Assembly (NCBI GenBank): GCA_037447655.1
Contig: JBBHKE010001044.1
Coordinates: 1 to 62,000 of the forward strand
Reading direction: 5' to 3'
Origin: Zygnema cylindricum
Lineage: Eukaryota > Streptophyta > Zygnematophyceae > Zygnematales > Zygnemataceae
Length of the DNA: 62,000 bases
Shown here: positions 1 to 10,974 of the stretch, piece after piece
Position numbering within the stretch: the first letter of the stretch is position 1
Layout: each line of letters opens with the position of its first letter
Translations under genes and position numbers: made by a program
Notes under the pieces: generated by a model
Database searches by the model: none
Told to the model about the DNA's origin: nothing
What the model saw: only the letters and a program-made list of their open reading frames with translations

Positions 1-80
1 CCCTCCCCCCCCTCCCCCCCCTCCCCCCCCCCCCCCCCTCCCCCTCCCCCCCCCCCTTCCCTCCTCTCTCTCCCTCCCCG
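1..80. repeat. C-rich low-complexity tract
   Basis: Almost pure pyrimidine, dominated by runs of C broken by single T. It carries no coding signal. It could be a real polypyrimidine tract or a sequence-edge artefact. Confidence 0.85.
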
Positions 81-536
81 TATAGCTCCCACGCAAGGAC
101 CTCCGCAAGGAATCTCCTCCAAAATTCCGTACGGAAGATCGTACAGAAGATTGTACGGACGAGCGTCCGGCCGAACTGGGATCCATGGCTTCCCTCCTCT
201 CCAAGTGCCAGCTGTCAGAACGTCCATCCAGCCAGTCCTGGAGCCTCTCGGAGATATCTCCCACGTGGGATCCTCCGGGGGGGGAGGAGGAGGAGGAGGC
301 GTCCTTTTCGTTGTCGTTTTCCGGCCGTACGGACGGCTTGGGAGGCGAGGCCATGGGGAGAAGAGAGCGTCGCTTTCGAAAGCGAGGCGAGGGGGAAAGA
401 GCGGCGAACCTGCGAAAAATAAGAGTGCGACGTGACGTGACATTTTGTTTTTCGGACGGCGGATTTGATGACGTAGGCGTGACGTTTCGCTGCGTGGACT
501 GTACGCAGGACCGTACGGAATGAGGTTTACAATGCA
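81..536. other. GC-rich segment with unassigned open frames
   Basis: This stretch is richer in G+C than its surroundings. It holds two overlapping + strand open frames, at 151-435 (94 codons) and 185-523 (112 codons). Both cross a purine tract (GGA repeats near 276-300) that translates as poly-Gly in one frame and poly-Glu in the other. I recognise no domain in either. The two frames overlap and their composition follows the repeats, so neither is a convincing gene. Short GTAC-centred words such as CCGTACGG recur. Confidence 0.25.
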
Positions 537-825
537 GTACACCGTGAATCGTTATTACTTATTAGCCTTATGTACGCTATATCGGCACACCAATATTTTG
601 ACATTGATACCTTAAATATAATAAATTACACTATTTAAGGACGTGGACCATAATTTGCCACGTCTCTTGGCACTAAATTAGAATGAACGACGCTAATTTT
701 ATTTTTACTCTAACAATATCTATACGCTAATAACGATTCACGGTGTAGGGTTCCACAATTAGGTTTTGCAGTTAGGGTTTGCAGCGATATAGCGTACATA
801 AGGCTAATAACGACTCACGGTGTAC
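537..825. mobile_element. MITE-like element with ~41-48 bp inverted ends
   Basis: The left end (537-584) begins GTACACCGTGAATCGTTATT. The right end (785-825) is its reverse complement, apart from one base change and a 7-base duplication in the left arm. A second partial copy of the terminal sequence lies inside at about 724-748. The interior is AT-rich with no coding capacity, which fits a non-autonomous DNA transposon. The target duplication is unclear (TA or GTAC), so I do not assign a superfamily. Similar end sequences occur near 2004 and 48587. Confidence 0.6.
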
Positions 826-1430
826 TGTAATGTACTGTACTTCATTTTCTGTACCCGAGCGAATCTTTGATATTTACAGCAGATATTTATCGCGTGTCGT
901 CCCGGAACGTCAGTGGCGAATATTCTTTTCCTAAAATTCGTCACGATCTTTGAAGATTGTCTGTCGTTTTGTCCAGCGAGACACATGTCGCGGGTACGCG
1001 CACCGCCACACGTGTGAATATTTCTTACTTTCTTAAAGTCTGCTTCGTCTGATCACACGTGTCAGAAGTCAAATGCGTCGTTTTAGAAGCAGGAATTCAA
1101 GATTCCGATTTGTCTCTAGGGGGTCGGTGTATCTAGAGAGAATGATCTGTCGTGATCGTAACAATTTGGCCGACAACGAAAGTTGGCACATCATAGGTCG
1201 TCGATTGAAAGTTAAAAAGGAAAAGACTGCCAAACTTAATACGAGCGGTCCAGATTCGTCAGGCTGTCGATAGGCTCTTGGATAACGACAATTGTGCGTC
1301 AGGTTTGGCGTGACGCTGTGAGGGAACTCTCCGAAACGACACGCGGCAGAAAGAGCGTTAGGTCTGGCATGATGCAGGTGGAACTGTGAAAAGAGGACAA
1401 GCAACGAGATTGACGAATGACGAAGTAGCC
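826..1430. other. No gene recognised
   Basis: Unassigned sequence. Open frames here, such as 1069-1404 on the - strand, have no recognisable domain and no supporting context. Confidence 0.4.
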
Positions 1431-1480
1431 ATAATAAATATAATAATATAATAATATAACAATATAATATAATATAGAAT
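1431..1480. repeat. AT microsatellite
   Basis: Imperfect (TAA/TATAA)n run of about 50 bases. Confidence 0.85.
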
Positions 1481-1854
1481 AGGCATGCGTAACCTGAAGT
1501 CTAGTACGGCGCCAAGAATCGCCGCGTGTCATTCAACCGGCTTTCGGGGATTCTACAAAAATGAAGTCACACAGATGGCCGAGGCACAAAAAGCACCGAC
1601 CAGCATTTTACACGTGGCAGATTTAAACAACAGAAATGACGCAACTGACAGCACTGAACTATCGAGCGATCGCCTGCAGATTTTATGACTTTACAGTGGC
1701 TTGCAACTCCACGTGGCAATCCAGGAAAATGACTCGATTGAACCGTACTGTACTGCTGCATTCGGAAAACTTCCTGGCGTCACGTCACATTGTGAGCGAC
1801 ATCTTCACCGTCCAATTTTAGTTTGAACTTGAGCTGGCAGCGGACTGAAATGCC
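1481..1854. other. No gene recognised
   Basis: Unassigned sequence. Short open frames at 1485-1688 and 1636-1821 overlap each other and show no domain. Confidence 0.35.
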
Positions 1855-2040
1855 AAAGTTAGGAAACAAGGCCCGTGTGCCCATGTAACCGAAACTTTAG
1901 AATGATACTTTGGATTTTAGCGCAGATTTTACGGTGTACTTTTCAAATTGTTCCTATGGGGTGTCCCCATGTAATCGACACTTTGATAAAGAATTTTGGA
2001 CTGTACACCGCGAATCGTAATTAGAGTAATGAAAAAATTA
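1855..2040 (-). repeat. Fragment of repeat R1 (reverse)
   Basis: The reverse complement of this stretch resembles 48060-48130 and 61790-61850. Shared words include GCGCTAAAATCC, a GTACACC motif, and GGTTACATGGGCACACGG at the end. It is the same boundary that precedes a gag-like frame in the 48-kb copy. Confidence 0.5.
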
Positions 2041-2532
2041 GAGTAAAAAAACCAAAAAAAACAAGGGAATTGCTAATCGCAGAGACGATTTTTGCTGCGC
2101 GCAGATAGTTGTCAGAAATTGTACATTTGAAGTACAATTTCGTACAAGCTACGTACCTTTAATTTCAGATCTGACGGTCAATCCGTCGAACAACTTTGAC
2201 TGGCGGATTATTGTACCGGCGGTTAAAAAATTGTCGCGCTTGCAAACGTCGACCGTCATAAAAAAAAGTAAAATCACACGGCCGGCGCAGTTTTACTGTA
2301 ACCAAACTGCGGCAGCCACATATAAATAAAATGGCTGCGCGCAGGTAGTTTATCACTTCACGTTAGCCGCAAAAATAAAATCAACTCGTTGTCACGTCCA
2401 CCGTGGACGTGACGACGTGTCATTTTAGTTTCATCGATATTTATTCGCGGGTAGTCGGGTACGCAGTTTTTTTTGTACGAAGTTTATTTGGTTTCGTGCG
2501 AGTTTACACATGTTGTACGTCGTCCTTTAATA
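2041..2532. other. No gene; short palindromes
   Basis: No coding region is recognised. A GCTGCGCGCAG word followed by RTAGTT occurs at about 2093 and 2335. The palindrome CGTCCACCGTGGACG lies near 2395, and a short hairpin of AATTGTAC/GTACAATT lies near 2117. Confidence 0.35.
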
Positions 2533-3172
2533 TGTGTCCAATAGGAACACTATATAGTACAAGAAGGTACGATGGGCGATGTACTTATTGTACGGCCATT
2601 GTACGACATGGTCTACAAGGTGACATGTGCCAAATCGGAAGCCATGGTTCCTCCTCCCATCTTCTCCGGTGTCAAATAATGTGGCGCCACATGGCACCGC
2701 GTGACGCTATCCCCAAAGGCCGCCGAAAGCTTATTGCGGGTGGCGGCTGTAATGGTGGCCGTCCGATCAGTTGTATTTATAGGGCTTCGATTCGCTTCCA
2801 TGCATGAATTGATAAATGCGCGTTTTCGCTAGTCTGCTGCGAATTAGTCCTTTAAATCAATAGGTAAATATGCGTGAAACATTCCACGCGTATTGTTTCG
2901 TTAGTGACATAATGGATAAGACGTTGGTCTGTTTAGTAGCCTACAGACTCCGGTTCAAATCCGGTCAGGGGCTGTACTTTGCTAAAACAAGGAAAATACT
3001 TTCTAATTAATTTTGCCTCTTTCTTAATGATGCGGCAACCATGGCGTGCCTTTGGTCCTCTCTTTCTCTCTCTTTACATTCAAACTAAAATATAGAAGTG
3101 AACTATTAGTCAACTCTTTTCAACACTATTTATTTTTCCAATACAAACCTAGAAAATATATAAATTTCAACA
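2533..3172 (-). mobile_element. Truncated copia LTR (fifth LTR subfamily)
   Basis: The first ~170 bases match 54651-54815, the unusual half of an LTR of element H. The far end reads ...CTAGAAAATATATAAATTTCAACA, as in other LTR edges here (reverse complement TGTTGAAATTT...), so the element direction is -. The U5 side is missing and no internal region or second LTR adjoins it. It carries a tRNA-like unit and the conserved CCATGG-containing module seen in the other LTRs. Confidence 0.6.
2901..2974 (+). other. tRNA-like Pol III unit inside LTR fragment
   Basis: The A-box-like word TGACATAATGG has one mismatch to TRGYNNARNGG. The B box GGTTCAAATCC is perfect and starts about 47 bases after the first T of the A box, which is normal tRNA spacing. 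The T arm can pair CCGG with CCGG around TTCAAAT, and an inner stem TCTGT/ACAGA lies where an anticodon stem would be. Only TTT follows, so the terminator is weak. It is antisense to the LTR. Confidence 0.6.
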
Positions 3173-3272
3173 TTAACTTCACCGTATTAAAACGTGATTG
3201 TATAGAAACAACGTGACCGTAGGAAAAAGGTGTAAAATATGGAACTGTATAGTAGGTTCAATGTTGTAAAAC

Positions 3273-3740
3273 TAGTGTTGTGTATCGGTGAGAAATTTTT
3301 GCAATAACAGCGATACCGATAGTTATTGGTTATCAAACGGTGAGGGGTCCCGATATATCGCTCCGAAACCAACCAATTCGTTATCGGCGATAAGTGGAAA
3401 AAATATAGTATGTTATATAATAGTACTTTATAATATATTGTATTATATTTTTCACTCTATATAGCGGGGCATGTCACGTGTAACAATATGTTCCGTACTT
3501 TGTGTAACGAAATAACGACGGTTTAGTACGACAAAACAAACCGTACAGTTGTACGGTAAGAATCGTACAATTACACCGATAGTTATCGGTACCGGTTTAT
3601 CGCGATAAAAGACCGACAATATCGGTTTTAAATCGGCGATAACACTGGTGTTGATATATCGTGCCGATGTATTGATTATTGGCAAGCCAAAAAAAGGTAC
3701 ATATTGATTATCGGCAAAATCCTTCCGTCACACAACACTA
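3273..3740. mobile_element. hAT-type MITE, 468 bp
   Basis: The ends are inverted: TAGTGTTGTG at 3273 and CACAACACTA at 3740. They are flanked by an 8-bp duplication, TGTAAAAC (3265-3272) and TGTAAAAA (3741-3748), with one mismatch. A TA(G)TGTTG-type end and an 8-bp TSD are hallmarks of hAT elements. The interior is non-coding and rich in words such as TATCGG, CGATAT and ATCGGCGATAA. It is a relative of the element at 10744-11185. Confidence 0.8.
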
Positions 3741-3839
3741 TGTAAAAAACTTTTTGAACCATCGTACAAATTTATTGGCCATAACGGTTTAGTAGAGCCC
3801 AATGGAAGATACTTTGAAGACAAAAATAGAGCTTAGCTT

Positions 3840-4480
3840 AGGTTCCCATGTAATCGGTACTTTTCAAAAGTATTTCAGACTGTAGTGAAGATTCACCGTA
3901 CTACTTTGTCGAGCGTGCCAATGTGCAAGAATGAAATCAGAACTTTGACATGTGACGGTTATAGACGTAGGTACAACTTGTGACGATTGAAGCCGACTAC
4001 GAAACTTCCGACGATTGGTGACGCCAACAAAAACAGCGACAGTTGTAGACGTCTAGATTTTTGTGAAATTGCATATGTTTAGGGTTTGGTGAAATTGTGA
4101 CGTCAGTCTCACTTGTGACAACGTCGATGTCACGGTTTCAAGAACTTTCCGCCATGGTTTTTCGATTTCCCCTTTTCTACTTTTCTCACTCGAATTGCCA
4201 TTAAATAAAGACCTAAAAATGAAAAATATATATGTTTTTCAAAGATCTTTCATTTTATACCAATATTGTCGTTTCTCATTCTAAAAAGTGTGAGATACAA
4301 GTGATAGTGTGAGAGGAGGAGAGGAGAGACGACGACGGCAAAAATTTATGCAAAGGACCCATGAATGCAAGTGGAAGTCCGAGACCCCTGCAATTTTTTT
4401 TATGAACATAGGGCGTGACGGGCACGGAAAAAAATAGCGAGGACTCTCCCTCTTCCAAAAATTGTACAAATCGTGTGGCG
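3840..4480 (-). repeat. Repeat R1 copy (reverse, diverged)
   Basis: Read in reverse, this resembles 47530-47960. It shares the sequence around 'GTCTCGGAC..CCACTT..TTCATGGGTC', the AAAACCCTAAACAT word and several GTCTACAAC words. No protein is encoded. Two - strand frames at 4276-4469 are overlapping translations of the repeat. Confidence 0.55.
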
Positions 4481-4759
4481 CGTGCGTGGTTCGTTTTTCA
4501 TTCGCTGTTAGGGCGGTACTTGAACTAAAATTACCCCCTTGGGGTGATTTTGGATGAAGTTTTTTTTTGGGCTGGATTCTCTTGCCCGTGGGTCAAAAAG
4601 GGGAAAACGCCAAAATGCGTTCACATGACGACAAATATGCAGTACATTCGAAGTATCCAATTAACGTTCTTGACCTTCGGTAAAAATGGTTTTCTTATAC
4701 GCCAAAAGTTTTTCTCGAAGTTCCTTGAATTTTGGGGTAAAATTATAGAGAAAAGTCGA
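4481..4759. other. No gene recognised
   Basis: An open frame at 4544-4792 has no recognisable domain. The stretch may be a diverged interior of the surrounding R1 copies. Confidence 0.3.
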
Positions 4760-4960
4760 TACTTTAATACATCTATGTCAATCGTTACTTAGGTCGTCGG
4801 TACTTTAAATATGTGACAATTAATGTGCGAAGGCCTACAAAACGAAATGTAGACGACTACAAAACTTCCTAAATTTAGTGATGTTTACAAAGACGATGAC
4901 AGCTCTAAACGTTGAGTTTTTTTAACATTGTAGATATTTAGGGTTTTGTGACATTATCCA
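4760..4960 (-). repeat. Second reverse R1 fragment
   Basis: Repeats the GTAGACGACTACAAAAC...TTTAGGGTTTTGTGACATT part of R1. It corresponds in reverse to about 47860-48010 and adjoins the first reverse copy. Confidence 0.45.
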
Positions 4961-5001
4961 AACAAAAATTAAAAAAATCCGCATGGAAAAAAAATGATTG
5001 A

Positions 5002-5343
5002 AGTGTTGAAAAAGTTGTTAACTCTTATAATAATTCAAGGTGTAATATTCAAAATCTTGAAGTTATTGAACAACTTATGTTAAAATGGATAAACACGAAC
5101 TTTAAGCATTGGTGTGAGACACCTATTTACTTTATAATCTTGTTTTTACTAGGGATACTTTGGCATTCTTTAGGTTTTGAAGATTTTTTGATACTTTATT
5201 TAAGTTTACTACAAGGAAACTCTAATAAAACCTCAGTGAAAAAACGTGGATTAGCAATAGAAGGTAAAAATTATTTTATTACCATTATGAAAAATACTAT
5301 AGAAAAAATTACATCACGTTGTAGGACAACTGTTGAAATTTGA
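5002..5343 (+). CDS. AT-rich open frame of unknown function, cut by an LTR
   Basis: A + strand frame is open from 5002, just after a TGA, with the first ATG at 5077. It runs into the LTR that begins at 5331, where it meets a stop. The protein from the ATG is 88 residues. It starts with aromatic residues, has a hydrophobic stretch (about residues 17-34, YFIILFLLGILW...) that could be one membrane segment, and ends basic. I recognise no family. The stretch is visibly more AT-rich than its neighbours. It may be a remnant of a longer gene whose 3' end was displaced by element B, or chance openness of AT-rich DNA. Confidence 0.2.
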   Translation, partial: SVEKVVNSYNNSRCNIQNLEVIEQLMLKWINTNFKHWCETPIYFIILFLLGILWHSLGFEDFLILYLSLLQGNSNKTSVKKRGLAIEGKNYFITIMKNTIEKITSRCRTTVEI

Positions 5344-6315
5344 AATCTTTAGTTTAGTAAACAAGGCTATGAAGGGAAATTAAGGACTTAGATTATTTTT
5401 ATCTAAGTCAGATTCAAAACTTATCCTTGATAGTGTGATAGTAGCAGATATACAGTAGAGTGTGCTGTACTTGTGGGACACGTGTCGACATTTGAAGATG
5501 ATGCAGGTATTCCGGAGTGGCGCCGACACCTACATACGTGTGTCAAAAATAATACGGGCGGTTTTTGTGAATCGGACGGACGGAGACCCAGCCGAGTATC
5601 TAGGAATAGTACTGTACGAAATCAAAGATATATTGTTGATATGGAACAGATTCGACGGACGCGATTAGCGTGGGGACCACATTGACTGAGTACGTCGTAC
5701 GCACTCAGGATGTTCGTACCGCCGACAAACATTCATCCGAACTTTTGCGGCCAATGCTGACTAAGCATCGACATCATTATTTGTATAGATGGCATCTGTA
5801 AATATCTGGAAAACAAACTGTTAACGTTTAGCGCATTAATAAATAGTGTTACACTATTCATTTAGCTGTAGGTAGTAATTAGGGTTTTGGAGGTACTCAC
5901 GGTACAGTGACGTACAAGTAGGATAGGTTGTCGTAAGTCAAGATAGTACTGAAGAACAGTTACCCAAAATAGTATAGACCAGTAGATACACAATGTGAGT
6001 ATATAACTTAGGACTTAGCCAAATTTGTATTATCCAGTTTTGGGAATATGATTTTCTAAGGGCAGTTTTTGGGAAAACTCTAGACATCATATCTTATGAT
6101 TTACTAAGTCATTTGAGCTGCAATTTTGGGAATTGAAAGTTTACTCTACTATGTATCACTGTGGCAAATGTGAGGCATATTGGCACTTTGAGTAATATTT
6201 TGTGTCATCTCAAAGTTGTCTGTTGAGTAGGTATTTTGATAGTTTTTGCTGTTTTAATGTCTGCTTCCACTACTACTGCTGGTTCTCCTCCTGCAACAGT
6301 AGTTGTAGAACAACA
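5331..6315 (+). mobile_element. 5' LTR of copia element B
   Basis: Begins TGTTGAAATTTGAAATC and ends ...GTAGAACAACA. It matches the edges of the LTRs of element E (37326-38432 and 42805-43911) in the opposite orientation. Length is 985 bp. The 3' LTR is not present in the window. Unlike the other LTR families here, this one has no tRNA-like unit that I can see. Confidence 0.8.
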
Positions 6316-7334
6316 GCTTATGGACATTTCGTCAAAAAATATTATTTTCAATGGCCAAAAGTATGCGTACTAGGCGGCGATGGTTGAATCGTCGTTTGAA
6401 AAAACTGACTTATTGGGGGTCTTGGATTGCTCCCTTGATGAAACAGATCCAAGCTGGGCGAAAAATAATTCAATGGCAAGGAATAATCTAATCCTTTGTA
6501 TTTCAGAAAATCTGGTCATGTCTTGACTGAAAATGAAGAAGGCGAGCGAGATTTGGACATCACTCAAATACGCTTTTGAGAAAGCGAATGTTAAAGAGGA
6601 GCTCTTGGTGGCTTGAAAAATTTGGGGATACATATACTCGAGGGGAACTATGGTCGAGTAATGTGACAATTTTCGTGCACTTATTGATGCAAACTCTTCT
6701 GCAGGGGGGTCATTTCCTAAGTTTCAACAGGCAGCTCTACTTATTAGAGGTCTCCCTTGTAGCATGAAAGGTGTATCTTCTCAGCTAAAGAGTCATGATA
6801 AAGCTAGCTGGTCATTTCATTAAGCGTATAATCTTATATTGGAGGAAGAGACTAATACTAAAATCCTTGAAGGAGAAGGAAAGGTTGAAACTTTTGCAAC
6901 AGACTTTGACAAATGAAATCATGTTAATCTGAACATGAGTCAGTTTAATTGAAATCAGAATCACTTCATTCAGAGGCAAAACTGGACATCTTTTACTACT
7001 TGTTTTTATTGTTCTGAGAATAGTCATGGATACAGGTACTATCCTAAGCTGAAAAAGGCAAATGAGACAGGTTTACATAGGCCAGGTTGGCAGCAAAGCC
7101 AACATCTCAGAGGCTTCTCTAGAAATCCCACCCGTGGGAATGCTCTATTTTCAGCTTCTGCAATTGATACAGATGAGTCATTGAGCTTTAATGAGCCAAA
7201 GGATGCAGAGTTATTTTCTATGGCGGAAGCTATGGAAGGTTCAAATGATGCAGGACGGATCATGGACATAGGAGCGTCGGCCCACATGTGCTAGAACAAA
7301 ACTGCTTTTACAATTGTAGCAAAAGACTCCAAAG
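6257..7334 (+). pseudogene. gag: Copia gag-protease, element B (first part)
   Basis: The reading begins at ATG 6257, which lies 59 bases inside the LTR, and continues across the LTR edge, as in element E. The N-terminus is M-S-A-S-T-T-T-A-G. The UBN2-type gag domain follows (L-C-I-S-E-N-L near 6490-6515, S-L-K-Y-A-F-E-K-A-N near 6560). A zinc knuckle near 6990-7040 starts C-F-Y-C-S-E but its last Cys is Tyr (R-Y-Y-P against R-Y-C-P in E), so it is broken. The protease motif reads M-D-I-G-A-S instead of D-T/S-G-A-S. Several in-frame stops occur. At 7334 the protease is interrupted by element A and resumes at 14755. Confidence 0.85.
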
Positions 7335-8399
7335 TGAAACTTTGAGACCTCCATAAGTCCTCAGAGTGGACAGTTTCCAAGAAGCCTCTAGGATAACCCT
7401 GACCCCTTTGTGTTTCAACAAGAACAACTGCCATTGGCAGACAAAAACTCTGACCAACTTCACCCTTGTGAAGGCAAGACTCCCCTGAGTCAATAGCAAA
7501 AAGAATTTTGAATTTGCTCCCCCGAGCAGTAACTTATAGAGGGTCAAAGTTGACCTTTTGTACAGAAGCTCTCTGGGAGAGAGGGTCCTATCTCCTAATT
7601 TTTCTAAGTCCTATCTCTCTCACAAACTCTATCTACTGATGTACGGAGCCAATCATATTACACTTCCGTACACAAAAGTAAAGCTGCCGGTGTACTTTCT
7701 GTACGAACATTGTACGACATAGCCTAAATGTTGACACATGGTATATCCGGATTCGCTCCGTTAATCCTCGGAGATGCCGCGATCCAATGTCATTCCCCCA
7801 CGTGTCATCCGATGTGGCGATGACGAAAAACCGCCGAAATCCTAATTCGCGATCTTGGCGTTTTATTCCGACCTTCCGATTAAATTCACATTTAATTGTA
7901 GCCGTAATAAATACATACGCGGTATTCGTTTCGCTAAAGAATTAAATGCGCTGTATTCGTTTCTAATCCATAGTTTAATCCGTACTTTTACATTAATGGA
8001 TCTATGTCTCCCGTAAATAGTTTCAGTTAAATGAATAATCCTACGTGTGAATGTTTAACCCAATATCAAACCATATAATATGTAACATTAGGTCTAGACT
8101 TAACGGATAAGGTTACCGGCTACTGGCAGATTACCGTCCGACAAGTACAAGGATCAAATCCTGGAGGCATTACATAATCTTTTAGTAAAAAAACCCTTAA
8201 TGGTAAATAAACTAATATTTATATCCCGTAAACCTCTGGATAGCTTTGGTAGCCATGGCTCTAGCTTCCTCTCCAATTTCTCTGTGACTGCGACAAGTTT
8301 GAGAGTTGGAGAGAGAAGTTAGAGTTAGACTACCTCGGCTTCTTTCTATATTTCTATTTTGACCTAGAAAATACTTTAAAAGGACCATTAATTTCTACA
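7335..8399 (-). mobile_element. 3' LTR of element A
   Basis: On the - strand it begins TGTAGAAATTAATGG right after the polypurine tract and ends ...GAGGTCTCAAAGTTTCA. Length is 1065 bp. U3 contains a G-box-like CCCACGTGT near 7798, an antisense tRNA-like unit and a CCATGG module near 8254. GTAC words are frequent near 7630-7740. Confidence 0.9.
8092..8183 (+). other. tRNA-like Pol III unit in A 3' LTR
   Basis: The A-box-like TAGACTTAACGG (8095) has a one-base insertion relative to a normal D arm. The B-box-like AGGATCAAATCCT lies near 8150. A TTTT terminator is at 8180-8183. The A-to-B spacing of about 55 bases would fit a tRNA with a long variable arm. It is antisense to the element. Confidence 0.55.
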
Positions 8400-8401
8400 C
8401 T

Positions 8402-10620
8402 CCCCTTATTTTCTAGTCAATCTTTAATTTCAGACCACACTTTTCTCTGCAAAAAATTAGCTTAGGGGAATGCACAGGTTTGGTCATCATATCTGCTACC
8501 ATCTCACTATCTGGTCGGTACTCTAAACTGATTATTTTGTTTTCTACTTTCTCTCTAAGAAAGTTGAGTCTAATGTCCATGTGTTTGGCTTTAAAATGAT
8601 GTTTAGGATTGGGAAAAATAGCGATTGCTACCTGATTATCACAAAAAAAAATTTGTACACCACACTTAAGGTGACCAAGCTCACCAAGCAAAGACTCGAC
8701 CCACATCAATTCTTTTACAGCAGAGCAAGAGGCCATATACTCAGCCTCCATGGTGGATTGAGCAATAACTTTTTGCTGTTTGCTACTACAACAGCAAGCC
8801 CCATCACCCACTTATAATACATATATAGAAGTGCATCTCCTCATCAGCGCATCACCATAACTGGCATCACTCTAAGTAGTGATGTCAGTATTCTCCCCAC
8901 CCAAATGCAACCATAGATCCCTAGTTCCTATCAAATATCTAAGGACTCTCTTAGCTGCCTCCCAATCCCTCTTAGTGGGAGCAATTAGACTTCTACTCAG
9001 CACTCCTACAGTTGCAGCTAAATCCGGCCGGGTACAATTCATAAAATAGATTAGACTTCCCACTACTTGCCTGTATGGAATAGTCTGCATGAACTTATGT
9101 TCTTCAGGAGATAATTCCTCGTCTAAGATTATGACTTCTTCTTCCTCACTCCCCTCACTTCCCTTCTTCAACTCCATTGGAGTTGTACAACTATTAGCTT
9201 TATCCATCTGAAATTTTTCAAGCATGTTCCCTGTTGCTTCCTTTTGAGTCAATCTTATAATCTTTCTTTTTCGGTCTCTTTCTACTTGAATTCCCAAAAT
9301 ATATTTTGCTTCCCCCATATCATTCATTTCAAATCTCCCCTTAAGATCGGTTTTCAGTTTATTAATTTTTTCCATTGATTTACTTAAAACAAGCAAATCA
9401 TGAACATAAATTGCAATAAATATAAAACCTTCCTCATTTTAAAAAACATAGATTGTGTGATCTGAGATGATCCCAATCCCTCTTAGTGGGAGCATTTAGA
9501 CTTCTACTCAGCACTCCTACAGTTGCAGCTAAATCCGGCCGGGTACAATTCATAAAATAGATTAGACTTCCCACTACTTGCCTGTATGGAATAGTCTGCA
9601 TGAACTTATGTTCTTCAGGAGATAATTCCTCGTCTAAGATTATGACTTCTTCTTCCTCACTCCCCTCACTTCCCTTCTTCAACTCCATTGGAGTTGTACA
9701 ACTATTAGCTTTATCCATCTGAAATTTTTCAAGCATGTTCCCTGTTGCTTCCTTTTGAGTCAATCTTATAATCTTTCTTTTTCGGTCTCTTTCTACTTGA
9801 ATTCCCAAAATATATTTTGCTTCCCCCATATCATTCATTTCAAATCTCCCCTTAAGATCGGTTTTCAGTTTATTAATTTTTTCCATTGATTTACTTAAAA
9901 CAAGCAAATCATGAACATAAATTGCAATAAATATAAAACCTTCCTCATCTTCAAAAACATAGATTGTGTGATCTGAGATGATCCGGATATATCCCAGACC
10001 GATAAGAAACTCATCAAGCTTCTTATTCAATTGTCGAGGTGCCTGTTTCAAACCATAAGCCGACATACCTTACTCTCCTCTCCTTCCTCCACAAACCCTT
10101 CGGGTTGTCGCATGAAGATCTCCTCTTCCAATTCTCTATGGAAAAAGGTTGTTTTGATGTCCATCTGGTGCACTTCCATGTCTTTCGCTGCTGCCAGACT
10201 GAGAAGTATGCGGACGGAGGGAAATATGACGACCGGAGCAAAGGTTTCCTTATAGTCAATTCCCTCCTTTTGTGTAAATCCCTTTGCCACTAATCGGGCC
10301 TTGTAGCGCTCGATTGTGTTATCTGGGTTCAGTTTTAATTTGAAAACCCACTTACAACTGATTGGTTTTCAGTTAGGTGGACAATCCACCAGCTCCCAAG
10401 TATCGGCTACCATAATTGAGGCCATCTCCTCATTGATGGCTGTCTTCCACCGGTTTCTTTATGGACAAGTCATCACCTCTCCATAAGTTTGAGGTTCATC
10501 TTGATTAGATAAATTTGTTACCTTGTAATTAACCTGTTTTTCTTGCAATCTTTTGCTACTTCTCCTTCCCCCCTCAAAATCTGAGGTCGGAATAGATAGT
10601 TCTCGTGGATTCTTTCAAAC
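8402..10620 (-). pseudogene. pol: Copia RT-RNase H, element A
   Basis: RNase H lies at about 8413-8880, with S-T-M-E-A-E-Y-M-A, F-C-D-N-Q and a K-H-M-D-I-R-L tail. RVT_2-type reverse transcriptase lies at about 8890-10600, with W-V-F-K-L, F-T-Q-K-E-G-I-D-Y, H-Q-M-D-I-K-T (motif A Asp) and G-L-K-Q-A-P-R. The catalytic YVDD box reads Y-V-H-D in both duplicated copies, so the polymerase would be dead regardless of the frameshifts. A direct 511-bp duplication breaks the frame, and there are further stops near 10370 and 10530. Confidence 0.9.
8962..9983 (-). repeat. 511-bp direct tandem duplication in RT of A
   Basis: 8962-9472 is repeated at 9473-9983 with only a few base differences, such as CAATTAG against CATTTAG and ATTTTAAA against ATCTTCAAA. 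The junction has a few bases of microhomology (CC). The duplication covers the YVDD-like box through the RT/RNase H connection and is younger than the insertion itself. Confidence 0.95.
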
Positions 10621-10743
10621 AACTTCGGCTTCTCCCCTATCCCTTGATTCCGAATCAATTTCCACCACGTCTTCCGCTTCGGGTAGAGATGTCACTTGAG
10701 TTTCCACAGTTGAGTCCTTTTCGGTCTAATTTGTACCTGCAAG

Positions 10744-10940
10744 TAGTGTTGGGTATCGAGGACCCATTGCCGATATTCGATATATATCGAATTTCATGTA
10801 CCCGATATTCGATATATCGCTTCGATATATCGAATTTCAAATTATCGCGATATATCGCCGATATATCGTATCGACGATATATCGAAAATGAAAATTTTAC
10901 CAATTTTTTTAAAACCCCCCCCCCCCCCCCCCCGCTCAGT

Positions 10941-10974
<34 letters not shown>

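Noticed and set aside
151-523. Host protein-coding exon in the GC-rich leader
   Set aside because: Two overlapping frames are open, driven by GGA repeats, and no domain or splice context is convincing.
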